From an uncultured Rivibacter sp. (lineage in GTDB: Bacteria; Pseudomonadota; Gammaproteobacteria; Burkholderiales; Burkholderiaceae): a stretch of 64,000 nucleotides of DNA. The stretch spans positions 21,283 through 85,282 of the forward strand of contig CAMLLU010000018.1 in NCBI GenBank assembly GCA_946480925.1. Direction: 5' to 3'. Below the pieces are notes generated by a model, which saw only the letters and a program-made list of their open reading frames with translations, had not been told where the DNA came from and did not search any database. Of this stretch, positions 25,962 to 35,826 are shown piece after piece; position 1 is the first letter of the stretch, and each line of letters starts with the position of its first letter. The translations under genes were made by a program, and so were the position numbers.

Positions 25962-26216
25962 TTACTTCAGCGATTCGATGAGGTCGATGTATTCCTGCAT
26001 CGCCTCCTCGCTGGACTTGCCCTTCAGCGCGTCCCAAGCATCGAACTTGGCGCGGCCCACCATGTCGGTGAACCCGGGGCGCTTGCCTTCCACGTCGCCG
26101 GCCGCGGCCTGCTTGTACAGCGCGTAGATCTTCAGCAGCGTCATGTTGTCGGGTTTCTCGGGCAGTTGCTTCGATTCGGCAACGGCTTGTTCGAATGCGG
26201 CTTTCAGATCGGCCAT
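25962..26216 (-). CDS. acyl-CoA-binding protein (ACBP)
   Basis: An 84-residue four-helix protein that binds long-chain acyl-CoA. Recognised by TLLKIYALYKQAAAGDVEG near 29-47 and AKFDAWDALKGKSSEEAMQEYI near 58-79, the two ACBP signatures including the Tyr and Lys acyl-CoA contacts. Length is close to eukaryotic ACBP (86). ACBP is sporadic in bacteria. The ATG at 26216 has GGAGA in front; an upstream frame start would add 19 residues unlike the family. It is divergent from the wax ester synthase gene, sharing 103 bases of upstream DNA, which suggests joint control. Confidence 0.92.
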   Translation of the reverse strand: MADLKAAFEQAVAESKQLPEKPDNMTLLKIYALYKQAAAGDVEGKRPGFTDMVGRAKFDAWDALKGKSSEEAMQEYIDLIESLK

Positions 26217-26319
26217 GATGTTTGTCTCCTCTGAAGAGAAAATCGGATTGACGGCGGGCATCTTAGCCAGCATCGTCTAGAACGAACAACCAAGAACCAC
26301 CCGGAAGAGGAGAGTCGCG

Positions 26320-27762
26320 ATGCCCGTCAAAGGCGCCGAGCGCATGTCGCGCGTGGACACCGCATGGCTGCGCATGGACACGCAGGCCAACCTGATGATG
26401 ATCGTCGGCGTGTGGCTGCTGGAGCCGGCAGTGCCCTACGCACTGTTGTGCCAGCGGGTCGAAGAGCGGCTGCTGAAGTACCGTCGCTTTCGACAGAAGG
26501 TGGTCGAAGACGCGATGGGCGCGAGCTGGGTCATGGACTCCGGCTTCGACCTGCAGCGGAACGTCGTGCGCGAGACGCTCGCGTCCCAGCGCGGCCAGCC
26601 TTTGCAGCGCGCGCTGGAGCAGCGTGTGGCCGAGCTGGCTGCCACGCCGCTCGACCCCGACCGGCCACTGTGGCAATTGCACCTCGTGGAGGACTACCAG
26701 GACGAGCACGGCCACAAGGGCAGCGTGCTGATCGCACGCATCCACCACTGCATTGCCGATGGCATCGCGCTGATCTCGGTGATGCTGTCCATCACAGACG
26801 GCGGCAAGGCGCCACCTGAACGCAAGCAGAAGCCCGACGGCGAACAGGACTGGCTGGCCGATGCGGTGCTCAAGCCCATCACCGACCTCACCATCAAGGC
26901 CATTGGCATGTATGGCGACGGGGTGGTCAAGTCGATGGAGATGCTGTCGAACCCGGCCCGCCCGCTGGTGGGCTCGCTCGATGCGGCACGAGTGGGCTAC
27001 CAGGTGATGAGCGACGTGGCCGCGCTGGCACTGATGCCCGACGATTCGCACACGCCGCTGAAAGGCAAGCCCGGCAATGCCAAGCGTGTGGCCTGGTGCG
27101 AGCCGATCCCGCTTGACGACGTGAAAGCCATCGGCCGTGCGTTGGGTTGCTCGATCAACGACGTGCTGCTGGCTTGCGCGGCCGGCGCGATCGGCGGCTA
27201 CCTGGAAGCCACGGGCGACAAGACCGCCGGCAAGGAGATCCGTGCGATGGTGCCGGTGAACCTGCGCCCGCTCGAAAAAGCCCATCAACTCGGCAATCGC
27301 TTCGGCCTCGTCCCGCTGGTGCTGCCGATCGGCATCGACAACCCCATCGAGCGCGTGTACGCAGTGCGTGCGCGGATGAACGAACTCAAGGGCAGCTACC
27401 AGCCGCTGCTGGCGTTTGCGGTGCTGGCCGTGGCGGGGCTGCTCATCAAGCCGGTGCAGCACGCGTTGCTGAACCTGTTTGCCAAGAAGGCCACCGCGGT
27501 GATGACCAACGTGCCCGGGCCGAAGGAGCTGCTGAAGTTCTGCGGCTCCACGCTCAAACAGGTGATGTTCTGGGTGCCGCAGTCAGGCGACATCGGCATG
27601 GGGGTGAGCATCCTGTCCTACGGCGGAGGCGTGCAGTTCGGCCTCATCACCGACAGCAAGCTGTGTCCCGACCCCGAAAACATCATCGCCCGCTTCGGGC
27701 CCGAATTCGAGAAGCTGCTGATGGTGACGCTCATGCTCCCCTGGGGGGACGAAGCGGGCTGA
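26320..27762 (+). CDS. wax ester synthase / diacylglycerol acyltransferase (WS/DGAT)
   Basis: A 480-residue acyltransferase that joins acyl-CoA with fatty alcohol or diacylglycerol to make wax ester or triacylglycerol. The catalytic HHxxxDG motif is HHCIADG at 142-148. The N-terminal RMSRVDTAWLRMDT and DPDRPLWQLHLVEDY, and the C-terminal VMTNVPGPKELLKFCG and GIGFAIP-like segments with NLRP, are all family marks. AGAGGAGAG precedes the ATG. The SDR at 3317 could supply fatty alcohol and the divergent ACBP could supply acyl-CoA. Its 3' end overlaps a GC-rich stretch before the convergent TPR gene. Confidence 0.93.
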   Translation: MPVKGAERMSRVDTAWLRMDTQANLMMIVGVWLLEPAVPYALLCQRVEERLLKYRRFRQKVVEDAMGASWVMDSGFDLQRNVVRETLASQRGQPLQRALEQRVAELAATPLDPDRPLWQLHLVEDYQDEHGHKGSVLIARIHHCIADGIALISVMLSITDGGKAPPERKQKPDGEQDWLADAVLKPITDLTIKAIGMYGDGVVKSMEMLSNPARPLVGSLDAARVGYQVMSDVAALALMPDDSHTPLKGKPGNAKRVAWCEPIPLDDVKAIGRALGCSINDVLLACAAGAIGGYLEATGDKTAGKEIRAMVPVNLRPLEKAHQLGNRFGLVPLVLPIGIDNPIERVYAVRARMNELKGSYQPLLAFAVLAVAGLLIKPVQHALLNLFAKKATAVMTNVPGPKELLKFCGSTLKQVMFWVPQSGDIGMGVSILSYGGGVQFGLITDSKLCPDPENIIARFGPEFEKLLMVTLMLPWGDEAG

Positions 27763-27786
27763 GCCTGTGGGCCGCCGCGCTGTCGT

Positions 27787-28560
27787 TCAGTCTTCCAACT
27801 CGGCCTTGGCCATTTCGACGTCGAGCCGCTCCATCGCATCGGCCGGCTCGCAGGCGGCCGCCTCGGCGTAGAGCTTCTCGGCCTCCTTCATTTTCTTGTC
27901 GCCTTCGAGCATGACGAGGCCGTTGGCGTACTCGACCCGGGCAATCGCCGACGTCGGGTTGAGCTTGAGCGCCTGCTGGAACAGCTTCAGGCCGGTAGCG
28001 GCATCGGCGCCCTGCGTCTTGCCGAGCAGCTTGCCCACCTTGTCGATCACCTCGGCGTGGAAGGTGCCCAGCGCGATGTGCGCGTCGGCGTGCTTGGGTG
28101 AGAGCTTGATGGCAGTTTCGAGTGCGGTTTTCACCTTGCCGCCCAGTCCTTGCGCCAGCGCCTTCGCCACGCTGATGCCCTGACTGTAGCGGCCCAGCGC
28201 ATAGGCCTGCCAGTAGTAGGCGTTGGCGTTCTTGGGCTCCTCGGCCTGCTGCGCCTCGGCACGCTCGGCCACCTCAAGAAAGAGCTCGAGCTTCTTCTTT
28301 TCGCTCTTTTCGAGGTAGTTGGCGTAGATGGCCTGCGCCTTGTTGGCCACCGTGACACCCGCGCCGCCGGCTTTCAAGCCCGCTTCGGCGGCCTTCTGGA
28401 AATCACCCACGTGGAACAACGCCCAGGCTTCGATGACCGCGGCGTCCTTCGGGAAGGGCTCCGCATCACCGGCATGCAACCGGGTCCAGTGCTTCTTGAG
28501 TGAAGCGGCGTCGTGATGGTAGGCGTCGCTGTCGTATGGAAAGGCGGTCCACTTGGCCAT
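27787..28560 (-). CDS. TPR-like repeat protein of unknown function
   Basis: A 257-residue helical protein without signal peptide. Helix pairs resembling tetratricopeptide repeats are seen near 40-65 (AVIEAWALFHVGDFQKAAEAG), 110-130 (NAYYWQAYALGRYSQG), 150-170 (AIKLSPKHADAHIALGTFH) and 185-215 (KLFQQALKLNPTSAIARVEYA). The N-terminal KWTAFPYDSDAY is distinctive, but I do not recognise the subfamily. It is on the minus strand after the TetR gene with 27 bases between, and convergent to WS/DGAT. Confidence 0.75.
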   Translation of the reverse strand: MAKWTAFPYDSDAYHHDAASLKKHWTRLHAGDAEPFPKDAAVIEAWALFHVGDFQKAAEAGLKAGGAGVTVANKAQAIYANYLEKSEKKKLELFLEVAERAEAQQAEEPKNANAYYWQAYALGRYSQGISVAKALAQGLGGKVKTALETAIKLSPKHADAHIALGTFHAEVIDKVGKLLGKTQGADAATGLKLFQQALKLNPTSAIARVEYANGLVMLEGDKKMKEAEKLYAEAAACEPADAMERLDVEMAKAELED

Positions 28561-28587
28561 GGGTAGTCTCCTCGGTCGTATTCGGCT

Positions 28588-29256
28588 TCAGTTCTTGGCG
28601 TAGCTGCCCACCAGCGACAGCATGTGAGCCCGCTGAGAGGCTTCGAGATAGGGCAGCAACAGGCTCAGCACGTGGTAGGCGCCGCGCATGAGTGCAGCAT
28701 TGGCGCTTTCGGGTTCCAGCGCCTTGCGCGGGTCACGCACGTATTCGTAGCTGAGCCAGTAAGTGAGCACCACCACCATCGAAGTGGCCACCGGCTCGGC
28801 CTCGCGCGCATCGATGCGGATGCTCTGGTGGCGCGACAGCCCGTCGAGCACCGCACGCACGGCCTGTTGCTTGTTCTTCAGTACGAACTGGAAATGCGTC
28901 TCCAGGCGCCGGTTCTTCGACAGCAGGTCGTTCAGGTCGCGGTACAGGAAGCGGTATTGCCAGACCAGCTCGAAGAACATGTGGAAGAACAGCCAGGCGT
29001 CCTCGACGTTCTTGACGTTGTCGGCCGCGTTGAGCAGTTCGGTGAGTGCACGCTCGTAGCGGTCGAACAGGCTGTTGATCAGCTCGTCCTTGGCGGGGTA
29101 GTGGTAGTAGAGGTTGCCGGGGCTGATGTTCAGTTCGGCGGAAATGAGCGTCGTGGAGACGTTGGGCTCGCCGAAGCGGTTGAACAGCTCCAGCGTGACT
29201 TCAAGGATGCGCTCGGCGGTGCGGCGCGGTTCCTTCTTGTTGGTCCTCGAACTCAT
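28588..29256 (-). CDS. TetR/AcrR family transcriptional regulator
   Basis: A 222-residue repressor-type protein. The HTH is in TAERILEVTLELFNRFGEPNVSTTLISAELNISPGNLYYHYPAKDEL at about 13-58. The C-terminal ligand domain is helical with aromatic-rich AWLFFHMFFELVWQYRFLYRDL near 90-112, as in regulators that sense fatty acyl-CoA or hydrophobic ligands. It is divergent from the ABC exporter gene (123 bases between starts), an arrangement that suggests it controls that exporter, itself and perhaps the TPR gene downstream. Start at 29256 chosen for family length. Confidence 0.88.
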   Translation of the reverse strand: MSSRTNKKEPRRTAERILEVTLELFNRFGEPNVSTTLISAELNISPGNLYYHYPAKDELINSLFDRYERALTELLNAADNVKNVEDAWLFFHMFFELVWQYRFLYRDLNDLLSKNRRLETHFQFVLKNKQQAVRAVLDGLSRHQSIRIDAREAEPVATSMVVVLTYWLSYEYVRDPRKALEPESANAALMRGAYHVLSLLLPYLEASQRAHMLSLVGSYAKN

Positions 29257-29363
29257 GGGCAACCCTGTCTTTCGGGGCTGCCAATCTAGCATCGACCCGG
29301 CACCCGTCCAACGGGGCGCAGGAGAGTGCTTCCCCTACGGTAACTGGGCCCAAGGGTGCTGCC

Positions 29364-29369
29364 TACAAT
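29364..29369 (+). promoter_or_regulatory. possible -10 box for the ABC exporter operon
   Basis: TACAAT lies 10 bases before the ATG at 29380, with no strong ribosome site, in the TetR-ABC intergenic region. Transcription would begin within a few bases of the start codon. Confidence 0.4.
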
Positions 29370-29379
29370 CCGAGACCCC

Positions 29380-30336
29380 ATGCCGGCCGTTTCCTTCCAG
29401 CACGTTTCCAAGACCTACACCTCCTCGCGCGGCGACGTGCGCGCGCTGCAGGACGTGAGCTTCGACATCGAATCCGGCGAGTTTTTCGGGCTGCTGGGCC
29501 CCAACGGCGCGGGCAAGACTACGCTCATCAGCATCCTGGCGGGTTTGAGCCGGGCCAGTGCCGGCTCGGTCACGGTGCACGGCCACGACGTGGTGACCGG
29601 CTACGCCGCAGCCCGCAAGTCGCTCGGCATCGTGCCGCAGGAGCTGGTGTTCGACCCGTTTTTCAGCGTGCGCGAGACGTTGCGCATCCAGAGCGGCTAC
29701 TTCGGCGTGAAGAACAACGACGCCTGGATCGACGAGCTGCTCGAAAACCTGGGCTTGGCCGACAAGGCCAACGCCAACATGCGCCAGCTCTCGGGTGGCA
29801 TGAAGCGCCGCGTGCTGGTGGCGCAGGCGCTGGTGCACCGCCCGCCGGTCATCGTGCTCGACGAGCCCACTGCGGGCGTGGACGTGGAGCTGCGGCAGAC
29901 GCTGTGGCAATTCATCGCGCGACTCAACCGCCAAGGTCACACCGTGCTGCTGACCACCCATTACCTCGAAGAAGCCGAGGCCCTGTGCGGGCGCATCGCC
30001 ATGCTCAAGCAAGGCAGCGTGGTAGCGCTGGACCGCACCTCCAACCTGCTGGCCGGCACCGCCAGCACGATGCTGCGCTTCAAGACCGACGATGCACTGC
30101 CTGCGACCGTGGCCGCACAGGCCCGTGTCACCGGCCGCATCGTGCAGGTGACCGCGCACGACGCCACCGAGGTGGAGTCTCTGCTGGCAACGTTGCGCGG
30201 CGCCGGCGTGCGCATCGAAGACCTGGAGATCGGCCGCGCCGACCTGGAAGACGTGTTCCTGGAGATCATGCAGTCGCACAGCTCCCCTGTGCCGCTGGAT
30301 GCGGTGGTGGCCGCCGCCCGAAGGGTTGCAGCATGA
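29380..30336 (+). CDS. ABC-2 type exporter, ATP-binding subunit
   Basis: A 318-residue ATPase of the DrrA/YadG group. Walker A is GPNGAGKTT near 43-51, the signature is LSGGMKRR near 139-146, Walker B is VIVLDEPTAGVD near 160-171, and the switch His is TTHYLEEAE. The ~80 residues after the ATPase core are the regulatory tail common in ABC-2 exporters. Its stop overlaps the permease ATG (ATGA). Substrate unknown; relatives export lipids, polysaccharides or drugs. The divergent TetR gene suggests inducible expression. Confidence 0.93.
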   Translation: MPAVSFQHVSKTYTSSRGDVRALQDVSFDIESGEFFGLLGPNGAGKTTLISILAGLSRASAGSVTVHGHDVVTGYAAARKSLGIVPQELVFDPFFSVRETLRIQSGYFGVKNNDAWIDELLENLGLADKANANMRQLSGGMKRRVLVAQALVHRPPVIVLDEPTAGVDVELRQTLWQFIARLNRQGHTVLLTTHYLEEAEALCGRIAMLKQGSVVALDRTSNLLAGTASTMLRFKTDDALPATVAAQARVTGRIVQVTAHDATEVESLLATLRGAGVRIEDLEIGRADLEDVFLEIMQSHSSPVPLDAVVAAARRVAA

Positions 30337-31094
30337 ACCTCGACGGTGCTTCGACCCTGTTCCGCAAGGAGATCCTGCGCTTCTGGAAGGTGGCCTTCCA
30401 GACCGTGGCCGCGCCGGTGCTCACCGCTGTGCTCTACCTGCTGATCTTCGGCCACGTGCTCGAAGACCACGTGAAGGTCTATGACCAGGTCGGCTACACC
30501 AGCTTCCTGATTCCTGGCCTCGTGATGATGAGCGTGCTGCAGAACTCGTTCGCCAACAGCTCGTCATCGTTGATCCAGAGCAAGATCACCGGCAACCTCG
30601 TGTTCCTGCTCGTCACGCCGCTGTCGCACTGGGCATGGTTCGTGGCCTACGTGGGTGCTTCGGTCGTACGCGGTGTGGTGGTGGGCCTGGGCGTGTTCCT
30701 CGTGACCGTGTGGTTTGCACCGCTGCACCTGGCCGAGCCATGGTGGGTCGTGGTGTTTGCGGTCCTCGGTGCCGGCATGCTCGGCTCGCTAGGGCTGGTG
30801 GCTGGGCTGTGGGCCGAGAAGTTCGACCAGATGGCGGCGTTCCAGAACTTCCTCATCATGCCGATGACCTTCCTGGCCGGTGTCTTCTACTCGGTGCATT
30901 CGCTGCCGAGCTTCTGGCAGGGCGTGAGTCACCTGAACCCGTTCTTCTACATGATCGACGGCTTCCGCCGCGGCTTCTTCGGTCAGAGCGACGTATCGCC
31001 GTGGCTGAGCCTGGGCATCGTGAGTGCGAGTTTTGTCGTGGTGGCAGGCATTGCCTTGGCCCTGTTGAAAAGCGGCTACAAGCTGCGCCACTAG
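30333..31094 (+). CDS. ABC-2 type exporter, permease subunit
   Basis: A 253-residue inner-membrane protein with six hydrophobic segments and an amphipathic N-terminal helix (TLFRKEILRFWKVAFQ). Family marks include FLIPGLVMMSVLQNSFANSSSSLIQSKITGNL near 57-88 and the MPMTFLAGVFYSVHSLP / LNPFFYMIDGFRRGFFG segment near 180-212. It pairs with the ATPase at 29380 (4-base overlap). YadH-like length. Confidence 0.93.
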   Translation: MNLDGASTLFRKEILRFWKVAFQTVAAPVLTAVLYLLIFGHVLEDHVKVYDQVGYTSFLIPGLVMMSVLQNSFANSSSSLIQSKITGNLVFLLVTPLSHWAWFVAYVGASVVRGVVVGLGVFLVTVWFAPLHLAEPWWVVVFAVLGAGMLGSLGLVAGLWAEKFDQMAAFQNFLIMPMTFLAGVFYSVHSLPSFWQGVSHLNPFFYMIDGFRRGFFGQSDVSPWLSLGIVSASFVVVAGIALALLKSGYKLRH

Positions 31095-31097
31095 AAT
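31092..31097 (+). promoter_or_regulatory. possible -10 box just before bolA-type gene
   Basis: TAGAAT overlaps the ABC permease stop codon and lies 10 bases before the ATG at 31108, with no ribosome site between. This would give bolA-murA-his its own short-leader promoter. Confidence 0.35.
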
Positions 31098-31107
31098 CTC
31101 GCCCATC

Positions 31108-31371
31108 ATGTCCGACCCCACCCCCCAGGAAGTCGAGCGCTACATCGCGCAAGGCCTCGCCTGCGAACACCTGCAGGTCGAGGGGGATGGCCGCCACTTT
31201 TTCGCCACCATCGTCTCGCGCGACTTCGAGGGCAAGACCCGCGTCGCGCGCCACCAGCGCGTCTACCAGGCCCTGGGCGATAGAATGCGTGAGCAAATCC
31301 ACGCCCTGTCGATGAAGACGCTGACGCCGGCGGAGTGGGCCCAAACCACCCCCCAAGGCCACCACCACTGA
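31108..31371 (+). CDS. BolA family protein (IbaG-like)
   Basis: An 87-residue protein with the BolA fold. Visible are the N-terminal helix (EVERYIAQGL), HLQVEGDGRHFFATIVSRDFEGKTRVARHQRVYQAL (the class II KH-like core with the invariant RVxRHRxVY-type segment, here RVARHQRVY), and a C-terminal helix ending in a His-rich tail (GHHH). BolA/IbaG proteins act with monothiol glutaredoxins in iron-sulfur handling. Placement before murA is the conserved proteobacterial position of ibaG. A 105-base spacer separates it from murA. Confidence 0.92.
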   Translation: MSDPTPQEVERYIAQGLACEHLQVEGDGRHFFATIVSRDFEGKTRVARHQRVYQALGDRMREQIHALSMKTLTPAEWAQTTPQGHHH

Positions 31372-31476
31372 CACTCAAGCCGCAGCATCTTCTGCGCGGC
31401 TTGTGGGCCATCTCGCACAAGCGGGGTGTCGGTCCGGGCAAGCGCATGGATGCTGAGGCTGCTTGAAGCCCACACC

Positions 31477-32742
31477 ATGGACAAACTCCTCATCCGCGGC
31501 GGCCGCCCCCTCCAGGGCGAAGTCACCATCTCCGGCGCCAAGAACGCCGCCCTGCCGGAACTCTGCGCAGCGCTGCTGACGGCCGAGCCCGTGGTGCTGG
31601 CCAACGTGCCGCGCCTGCAGGACGTGGCCACCACGCTGAAGGTACTGCGCAGTCTGGGCGCGCAGGCCGAGCGGTCCGAGGCGCAGCCCGACCGCGTCAC
31701 CATCGACGCCGGCAACATCACCTCGCGCGAGGCCACCTACGACCTGGTGAAGACCATGCGGGCCTCCATCCTGGTGCTGGGGCCGCTGCTGGCGCGCTTC
31801 GGCGAGGCCAAGGTGTCGCTGCCCGGCGGCTGCGCCATCGGTTCGCGGCCGGTGGACCAGCACATCAGGGGGCTGCAGGCCATGGGCGCCGACATCACCG
31901 TCGAACATGGCTACATCCTGGCCAAGGCCAAGCGCCTGAAGGGTGCGCGCATCACGACCGACATGGTCACCGTGACCGGCACCGAGAACCTGATGATGGC
32001 CGCTGCGCTGGCCGAGGGCGAAACGGTGCTCGAGAACGCCGCGCAGGAGCCCGAGATCCCGGACCTGGCGGAGCTGCTCATCAAGATGGGCGCCCGCATC
32101 GAAGGCCACGGCACCAGCAAGATCCGCATCCAGGGCGTCGAGCGGCTGCATGCGCCCGCCATGCCGCACGAGATCATTCCCGACCGCATTGAAACCGGCA
32201 CCTTCCTGTGCGCCGTGACCGCCGCCGGTGGCGACGTGGTGTTGCGGCGTGCCAATGCCCACCATTTGGACGCCGTGATCGACAAGCTGCGGGAAGCCGG
32301 CGCACAGATCGAGTCGGGTGACGACTGGATCCGCGTGCGTGCGCAGGGGCGGCCCAAGGCGGTGAGCTTCCGTACGAGCGAATACCCGGCCTTTCCGACC
32401 GATATGCAGGCACAGTTCATGGCGCTCGACTGCGTGGCCGAGGGCAGTGCGCGTGTCACCGAAACCATTTTCGAGAACCGCTTCATGCACGTGAACGAGC
32501 TCTTGCGGCTGGGCGCGAAGATCGAGGTCGATGGCCACACGGCCGTCGTCACCGGCGTGCCGAAGCTTTCGGGCGCCACCGTGATGGCGACCGACCTGCG
32601 TGCCTCGGCCAGCCTCGTGATCGCGGGCTTGGTGGCCGACGGCGAAACGCTGGTGGACCGCATCTACCACCTCGACCGCGGCTACGACCAGATGGAAGCC
32701 AAGCTGCGTGGCATCGGTGCCGACATCGAGAGGGTGAAGTGA
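31477..32742 (+). CDS. murA: UDP-N-acetylglucosamine 1-carboxyvinyltransferase
   Basis: A 421-residue cytoplasmic enzyme for the first committed step of peptidoglycan synthesis. SGAKNAALP near 20-28 and [15 protein letters not shown] near 113-127 with the catalytic Cys (fosfomycin target) are intact, and the C-terminus has [17 protein letters not shown]. The ATG at 31477 is used because MDKLLIRGG is the normal start; an earlier frame start at 31426 would add 17 unlike residues. Its TGA overlaps hisG (TGATG). The murA-hisG link is typical of Burkholderiales. Confidence 0.96.
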   Translation: MDKLLIRGGRPLQGEVTISGAKNAALPELCAALLTAEPVVLANVPRLQDVATTLKVLRSLGAQAERSEAQPDRVTIDAGNITSREATYDLVKTMRASILVLGPLLARFGEAKVSLPGGCAIGSRPVDQHIRGLQAMGADITVEHGYILAKAKRLKGARITTDMVTVTGTENLMMAAALAEGETVLENAAQEPEIPDLAELLIKMGARIEGHGTSKIRIQGVERLHAPAMPHEIIPDRIETGTFLCAVTAAGGDVVLRRANAHHLDAVIDKLREAGAQIESGDDWIRVRAQGRPKAVSFRTSEYPAFPTDMQAQFMALDCVAEGSARVTETIFENRFMHVNELLRLGAKIEVDGHTAVVTGVPKLSGATVMATDLRASASLVIAGLVADGETLVDRIYHLDRGYDQMEAKLRGIGADIERVK

Positions 32743-33383
32743 TGCTGACGTTGGCACTTTCGAAGGGCCGCATCTTCGAAGAAACCCTGCCGCTGCTGAA
32801 GGCGGCCGGCATCGAGGTGACCGAAGACCCGGAGACCTCGCGCAAGCTGATCCTGCCCACCTCCAAGCACGACGTGCGCGTGGTGCTGGTGCGCGCCACC
32901 GACGTGCCGACCTACGTGCAGTACGGCGGTGCCGATCTCGGTGTGGCCGGCAAGGACGTGCTGCTGGAACACGGCGGCGAAGGCCTGTACCAGCCGCTCG
33001 ACCTGCAGATCGCCAAGTGCCGCATGAGCGTGGCGGTGCGTGCCGACTTCGACTACGCCAAGGCCGTGAAGCAGGGCTCGCGCATCCGCGTGGCCACCAA
33101 ATACGTGACCGTGGCACGCGACCACTTCGCTGACAAGGGCGTGCACGTCGACCTCATCAAGCTCTATGGCTCGATGGAGCTGGCACCGCTCACCGGTCTG
33201 GCCGACGCCATCGTCGACCTCGTGTCCACCGGCAGCACGCTCAAGGCGAACCAACTCGTCGAGGTCGAGAAGATCATGGACATCTCCTCGCGCCTCGTCG
33301 TCAACCAGGCCGCGCTGAAGCTCAAGCGCGAAACCATCCGTCCGCTCATCGACGCTTTTTCAACCGCCATCAACAACAGGTAA
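32742..33383 (+). CDS. hisG: ATP phosphoribosyltransferase, short form
   Basis: A 213-residue catalytic subunit for the first step of histidine synthesis. The short length, without the C-terminal regulatory domain, shows the HisG-S form that needs HisZ for activity and feedback control; hisZ is not in the window. Motifs include [16 protein letters not shown] at the N-terminus, [18 protein letters not shown] and the PRPP loop in [12 protein letters not shown] near 162-173. The ATG at 32742 overlaps the murA stop. First of the seven-gene his run. Confidence 0.96.
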   Translation: MLTLALSKGRIFEETLPLLKAAGIEVTEDPETSRKLILPTSKHDVRVVLVRATDVPTYVQYGGADLGVAGKDVLLEHGGEGLYQPLDLQIAKCRMSVAVRADFDYAKAVKQGSRIRVATKYVTVARDHFADKGVHVDLIKLYGSMELAPLTGLADAIVDLVSTGSTLKANQLVEVEKIMDISSRLVVNQAALKLKRETIRPLIDAFSTAINNR

Positions 33384-33388
33384 GCACC

Positions 33389-34732
33389 ATGTCCTCCTCG
33401 GTCAACATCCGCCAACTGCAAACCAGCGCGCCCGGCTTCGAAGCCGAATTCCTGCGCGTGCTGCACTGGTCGGCGGAAGAAGACCATGCGATCGAGGAGC
33501 GCGTGAAGGCCATCCTGGCCGACGTGAAAGCGCGTGGTGACGCGGCGGTGCTGGAGTACACGGCCCGTTTCGATGCGCTCGACGTCGCCTCCGTGGCCCA
33601 GCTGGAACTCTCGCGCGGCGAACTGAAGGCTGCCTTCGACGCCATCACGCCGGCACAACGCAATGCGCTCGAAGCGGCTGCGGCCCGCGTGCGGGCGTAC
33701 CACGAGCGCCAGCTCGAAGCCTGCGGCCGCAGCTGGAGCTACCGCGACGCCGACGGCACGTTGCTGGGGCAGAAGGTCACGCCGCTGGACCGCGTGGGCG
33801 TCTACGTGCCCGGCGGCAAGGCGGCCTACCCGTCCAGCGTGCTGATGAACGTGGTGCCGGCGCAGGTGGCCGGCGTCGGCGAGATCGTGATGGTGGTGCC
33901 CACGCCGCGCGGCGAGAAGAACGCACTGGTGCTGGCTGCTGCCTATGTGGCTGGCGTGCATCGTGCCTACACCATCGGCGGTGCACAGGCGGTGGCCGCG
34001 CTGGCCTACGGCACGGCCACCGTGCCGCGTGTCGACAAGATCACCGGCCCCGGCAATGCCTACGTGGCCTCGGCGAAGAAGCACGTGTTCGGGCAGGTCG
34101 GCATCGACATGATCGCCGGGCCGAGCGAGATCCTGGTGCTGGCCGACGGCTCCACGCCGGCCGACTGGGTGGCCATGGACCTGTTCAGCCAGGCCGAGCA
34201 CGACGAGCTGGCGCAAAGCATCCTGCTGTGTCCGGACGCGAACTACATCGCGCAGGTAAAGGCCGAAATCGAACGCCTGCTGCCCGGCATGCCGCGGCGC
34301 GACATCATCCGCGCCTCGCTCGAAGGCCGCGGCGCGCTGATCCACACGCGCAGCATGGAAGAGGCGTGCGAGATCAGCAATCGCATCGCGCCCGAACACC
34401 TGGAGGTCAGCTCGCGCGACCCGCACCGCTGGGAGCCGCTGCTCAGGCACGCCGGAGCCATCTTTCTTGGTGCCTACACGAGCGAATGCCTGGGCGACTA
34501 TTGCGCGGGGCCGAACCACGTACTGCCCACCTCGGGCACAGCGCGCTTCTCGTCGCCGCTGGGGGTCTATGACTTCCAGAAGCGCTCCAGCCTCATCGAG
34601 GTGAGCGAAGCAGGAGCCCAGGTGCTGGGCGCCATTGCGGCCGAGCTGGCCTATGGCGAAGGGCTGCAGGCACACGCGCTGGCGGCCGAATTCCGCCTGT
34701 CCAACAACGGCAGGAAGGGCGGTGCGCAATGA
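33389..34732 (+). CDS. hisD: histidinol dehydrogenase
   Basis: A 447-residue zinc enzyme that makes histidine from histidinol in two NAD-dependent oxidations. Strong marks are [16 protein letters not shown] near 137-152, the [20 protein letters not shown] run, [36 protein letters not shown] with the zinc ligands and [16 protein letters not shown]. Length is normal. It starts 5 bases after hisG and its stop overlaps hisC (ATGA). Confidence 0.97.
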   Translation: MSSSVNIRQLQTSAPGFEAEFLRVLHWSAEEDHAIEERVKAILADVKARGDAAVLEYTARFDALDVASVAQLELSRGELKAAFDAITPAQRNALEAAAARVRAYHERQLEACGRSWSYRDADGTLLGQKVTPLDRVGVYVPGGKAAYPSSVLMNVVPAQVAGVGEIVMVVPTPRGEKNALVLAAAYVAGVHRAYTIGGAQAVAALAYGTATVPRVDKITGPGNAYVASAKKHVFGQVGIDMIAGPSEILVLADGSTPADWVAMDLFSQAEHDELAQSILLCPDANYIAQVKAEIERLLPGMPRRDIIRASLEGRGALIHTRSMEEACEISNRIAPEHLEVSSRDPHRWEPLLRHAGAIFLGAYTSECLGDYCAGPNHVLPTSGTARFSSPLGVYDFQKRSSLIEVSEAGAQVLGAIAAELAYGEGLQAHALAAEFRLSNNGRKGGAQ

Positions 34733-35826
34733 GTTCGCTGAAAGAACGTTTGCAGCAGGTGATCCGCCAGGACGTGCAGTCCATGCACGGCTATGCCATC
34801 CAGCAAAGCGCCGGGATGGTGAAGCTCGATGCGATGGAAAACCCGTTTCGCTTGCCGCCCGAGCTTCAGCGCGAGCTCGGCGAACGCCTGGGCGGCGTGG
34901 CGATCAACCGCTACCCCACGCATTGCGTGGGAGACGTGATCGAGGCGCTGTCGAAGTACGTGAAGCTGCCCGCCGGCTGCAAGCTGATGCTGGGCAACGG
35001 CTCCGACGAGCTCATCAGCCTGCTCGCGCTTGCGTGCGACGTGCCGGGGGCGAGCATCCTGGCGCCACTGCCGGGCTTCGTGATGTACGAGATGTCGGCC
35101 AAGCTTCAGGGCCTGCGCTTCGTCGGCGTGCCGCTGACCGCGCAGTTCGAGCTGGACGAAGCCGCGATGCTCGCCGCCATCGAGCAGCACCGCCCGGCCA
35201 TCACCTACATCGCCTACCCGAACAACCCGACCGCCAACCTGTTCGACGACGCCGTGATCGACCGCATCGTCGAAGCCGTGGGCAGGCAGAGCGGACTGGT
35301 GGTGTTCGACGAGGCCTACCAGCCGTTTGCGTCGCGCACGCGGCTGGACCGCATCACCGAACACGAGCACGTGCTCGTGATGCGCACGCTCAGCAAGTTC
35401 GGCCTGGCGGGCGTGCGGCTGGGCTACATGATCGGTGCTGCGGCACTCATCGACGAGATCAACAAGGTGCGCCCGCCCTACAACATCAGCGCGCTCAACG
35501 CAGAGGCCGCTCTGTTCGCGCTGGAGCATGCCGATGAATACGCGCGCCAGGCGGCCGTGCTACGCGACGAGCGCAAGAGGCTGCAGGCAGCGCTCGCGGC
35601 CATGTCCGGCGTCGAGCCCTTCCCGAGCGAAGCCAACATGATCCTCGTGCGGGTGCCCGATGCGAAGGCAACTTTTACCGGCATGAAAGAGCGGGGTGTG
35701 CTCGTCAAGAACGTCGCGGGCATGCACCCGCTGCTGGCCAACTGCCTGCGCCTGACGGTGGGCACGCCCGAAGAAAACACCCTGATGATCGACGCCCTCG
35801 AATCGTCCATTGAAGCGAGCCAGTGA
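34729..35826 (+). CDS. hisC: histidinol-phosphate aminotransferase
   Basis: A 365-residue PLP enzyme (class II aminotransferase). KLDAMENPF near the N-terminus, [32 protein letters not shown] and the PLP lysine in [15 protein letters not shown] near 221-235 are clear. It starts in a 4-base overlap with hisD and stops in a TGATG overlap with hisB. The sequence is the typical betaproteobacterial second-gene-after-hisG arrangement. Confidence 0.96.
   Translation: MSSLKERLQQVIRQDVQSMHGYAIQQSAGMVKLDAMENPFRLPPELQRELGERLGGVAINRYPTHCVGDVIEALSKYVKLPAGCKLMLGNGSDELISLLALACDVPGASILAPLPGFVMYEMSAKLQGLRFVGVPLTAQFELDEAAMLAAIEQHRPAITYIAYPNNPTANLFDDAVIDRIVEAVGRQSGLVVFDEAYQPFASRTRLDRITEHEHVLVMRTLSKFGLAGVRLGYMIGAAALIDEINKVRPPYNISALNAEAALFALEHADEYARQAAVLRDERKRLQAALAAMSGVEPFPSEANMILVRVPDAKATFTGMKERGVLVKNVAGMHPLLANCLRLTVGTPEENTLMIDALESSIEASQ

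Noticed and set aside
27732..27780. CCCCTGGGGGG stretch at the end of the WS/DGAT gene resembling the REP-like elements
   Set aside because: Shares only the C-run/G-run hairpin; lacks the TGAGTCAAC arms and overlaps coding sequence.
31376..31402. Inverted repeat AAGCCGC...GCGGCTT between bolA-type gene and murA
   Set aside because: A bulged 7+2 bp stem without a T-run; possible but too weak to call a terminator inside a likely operon.
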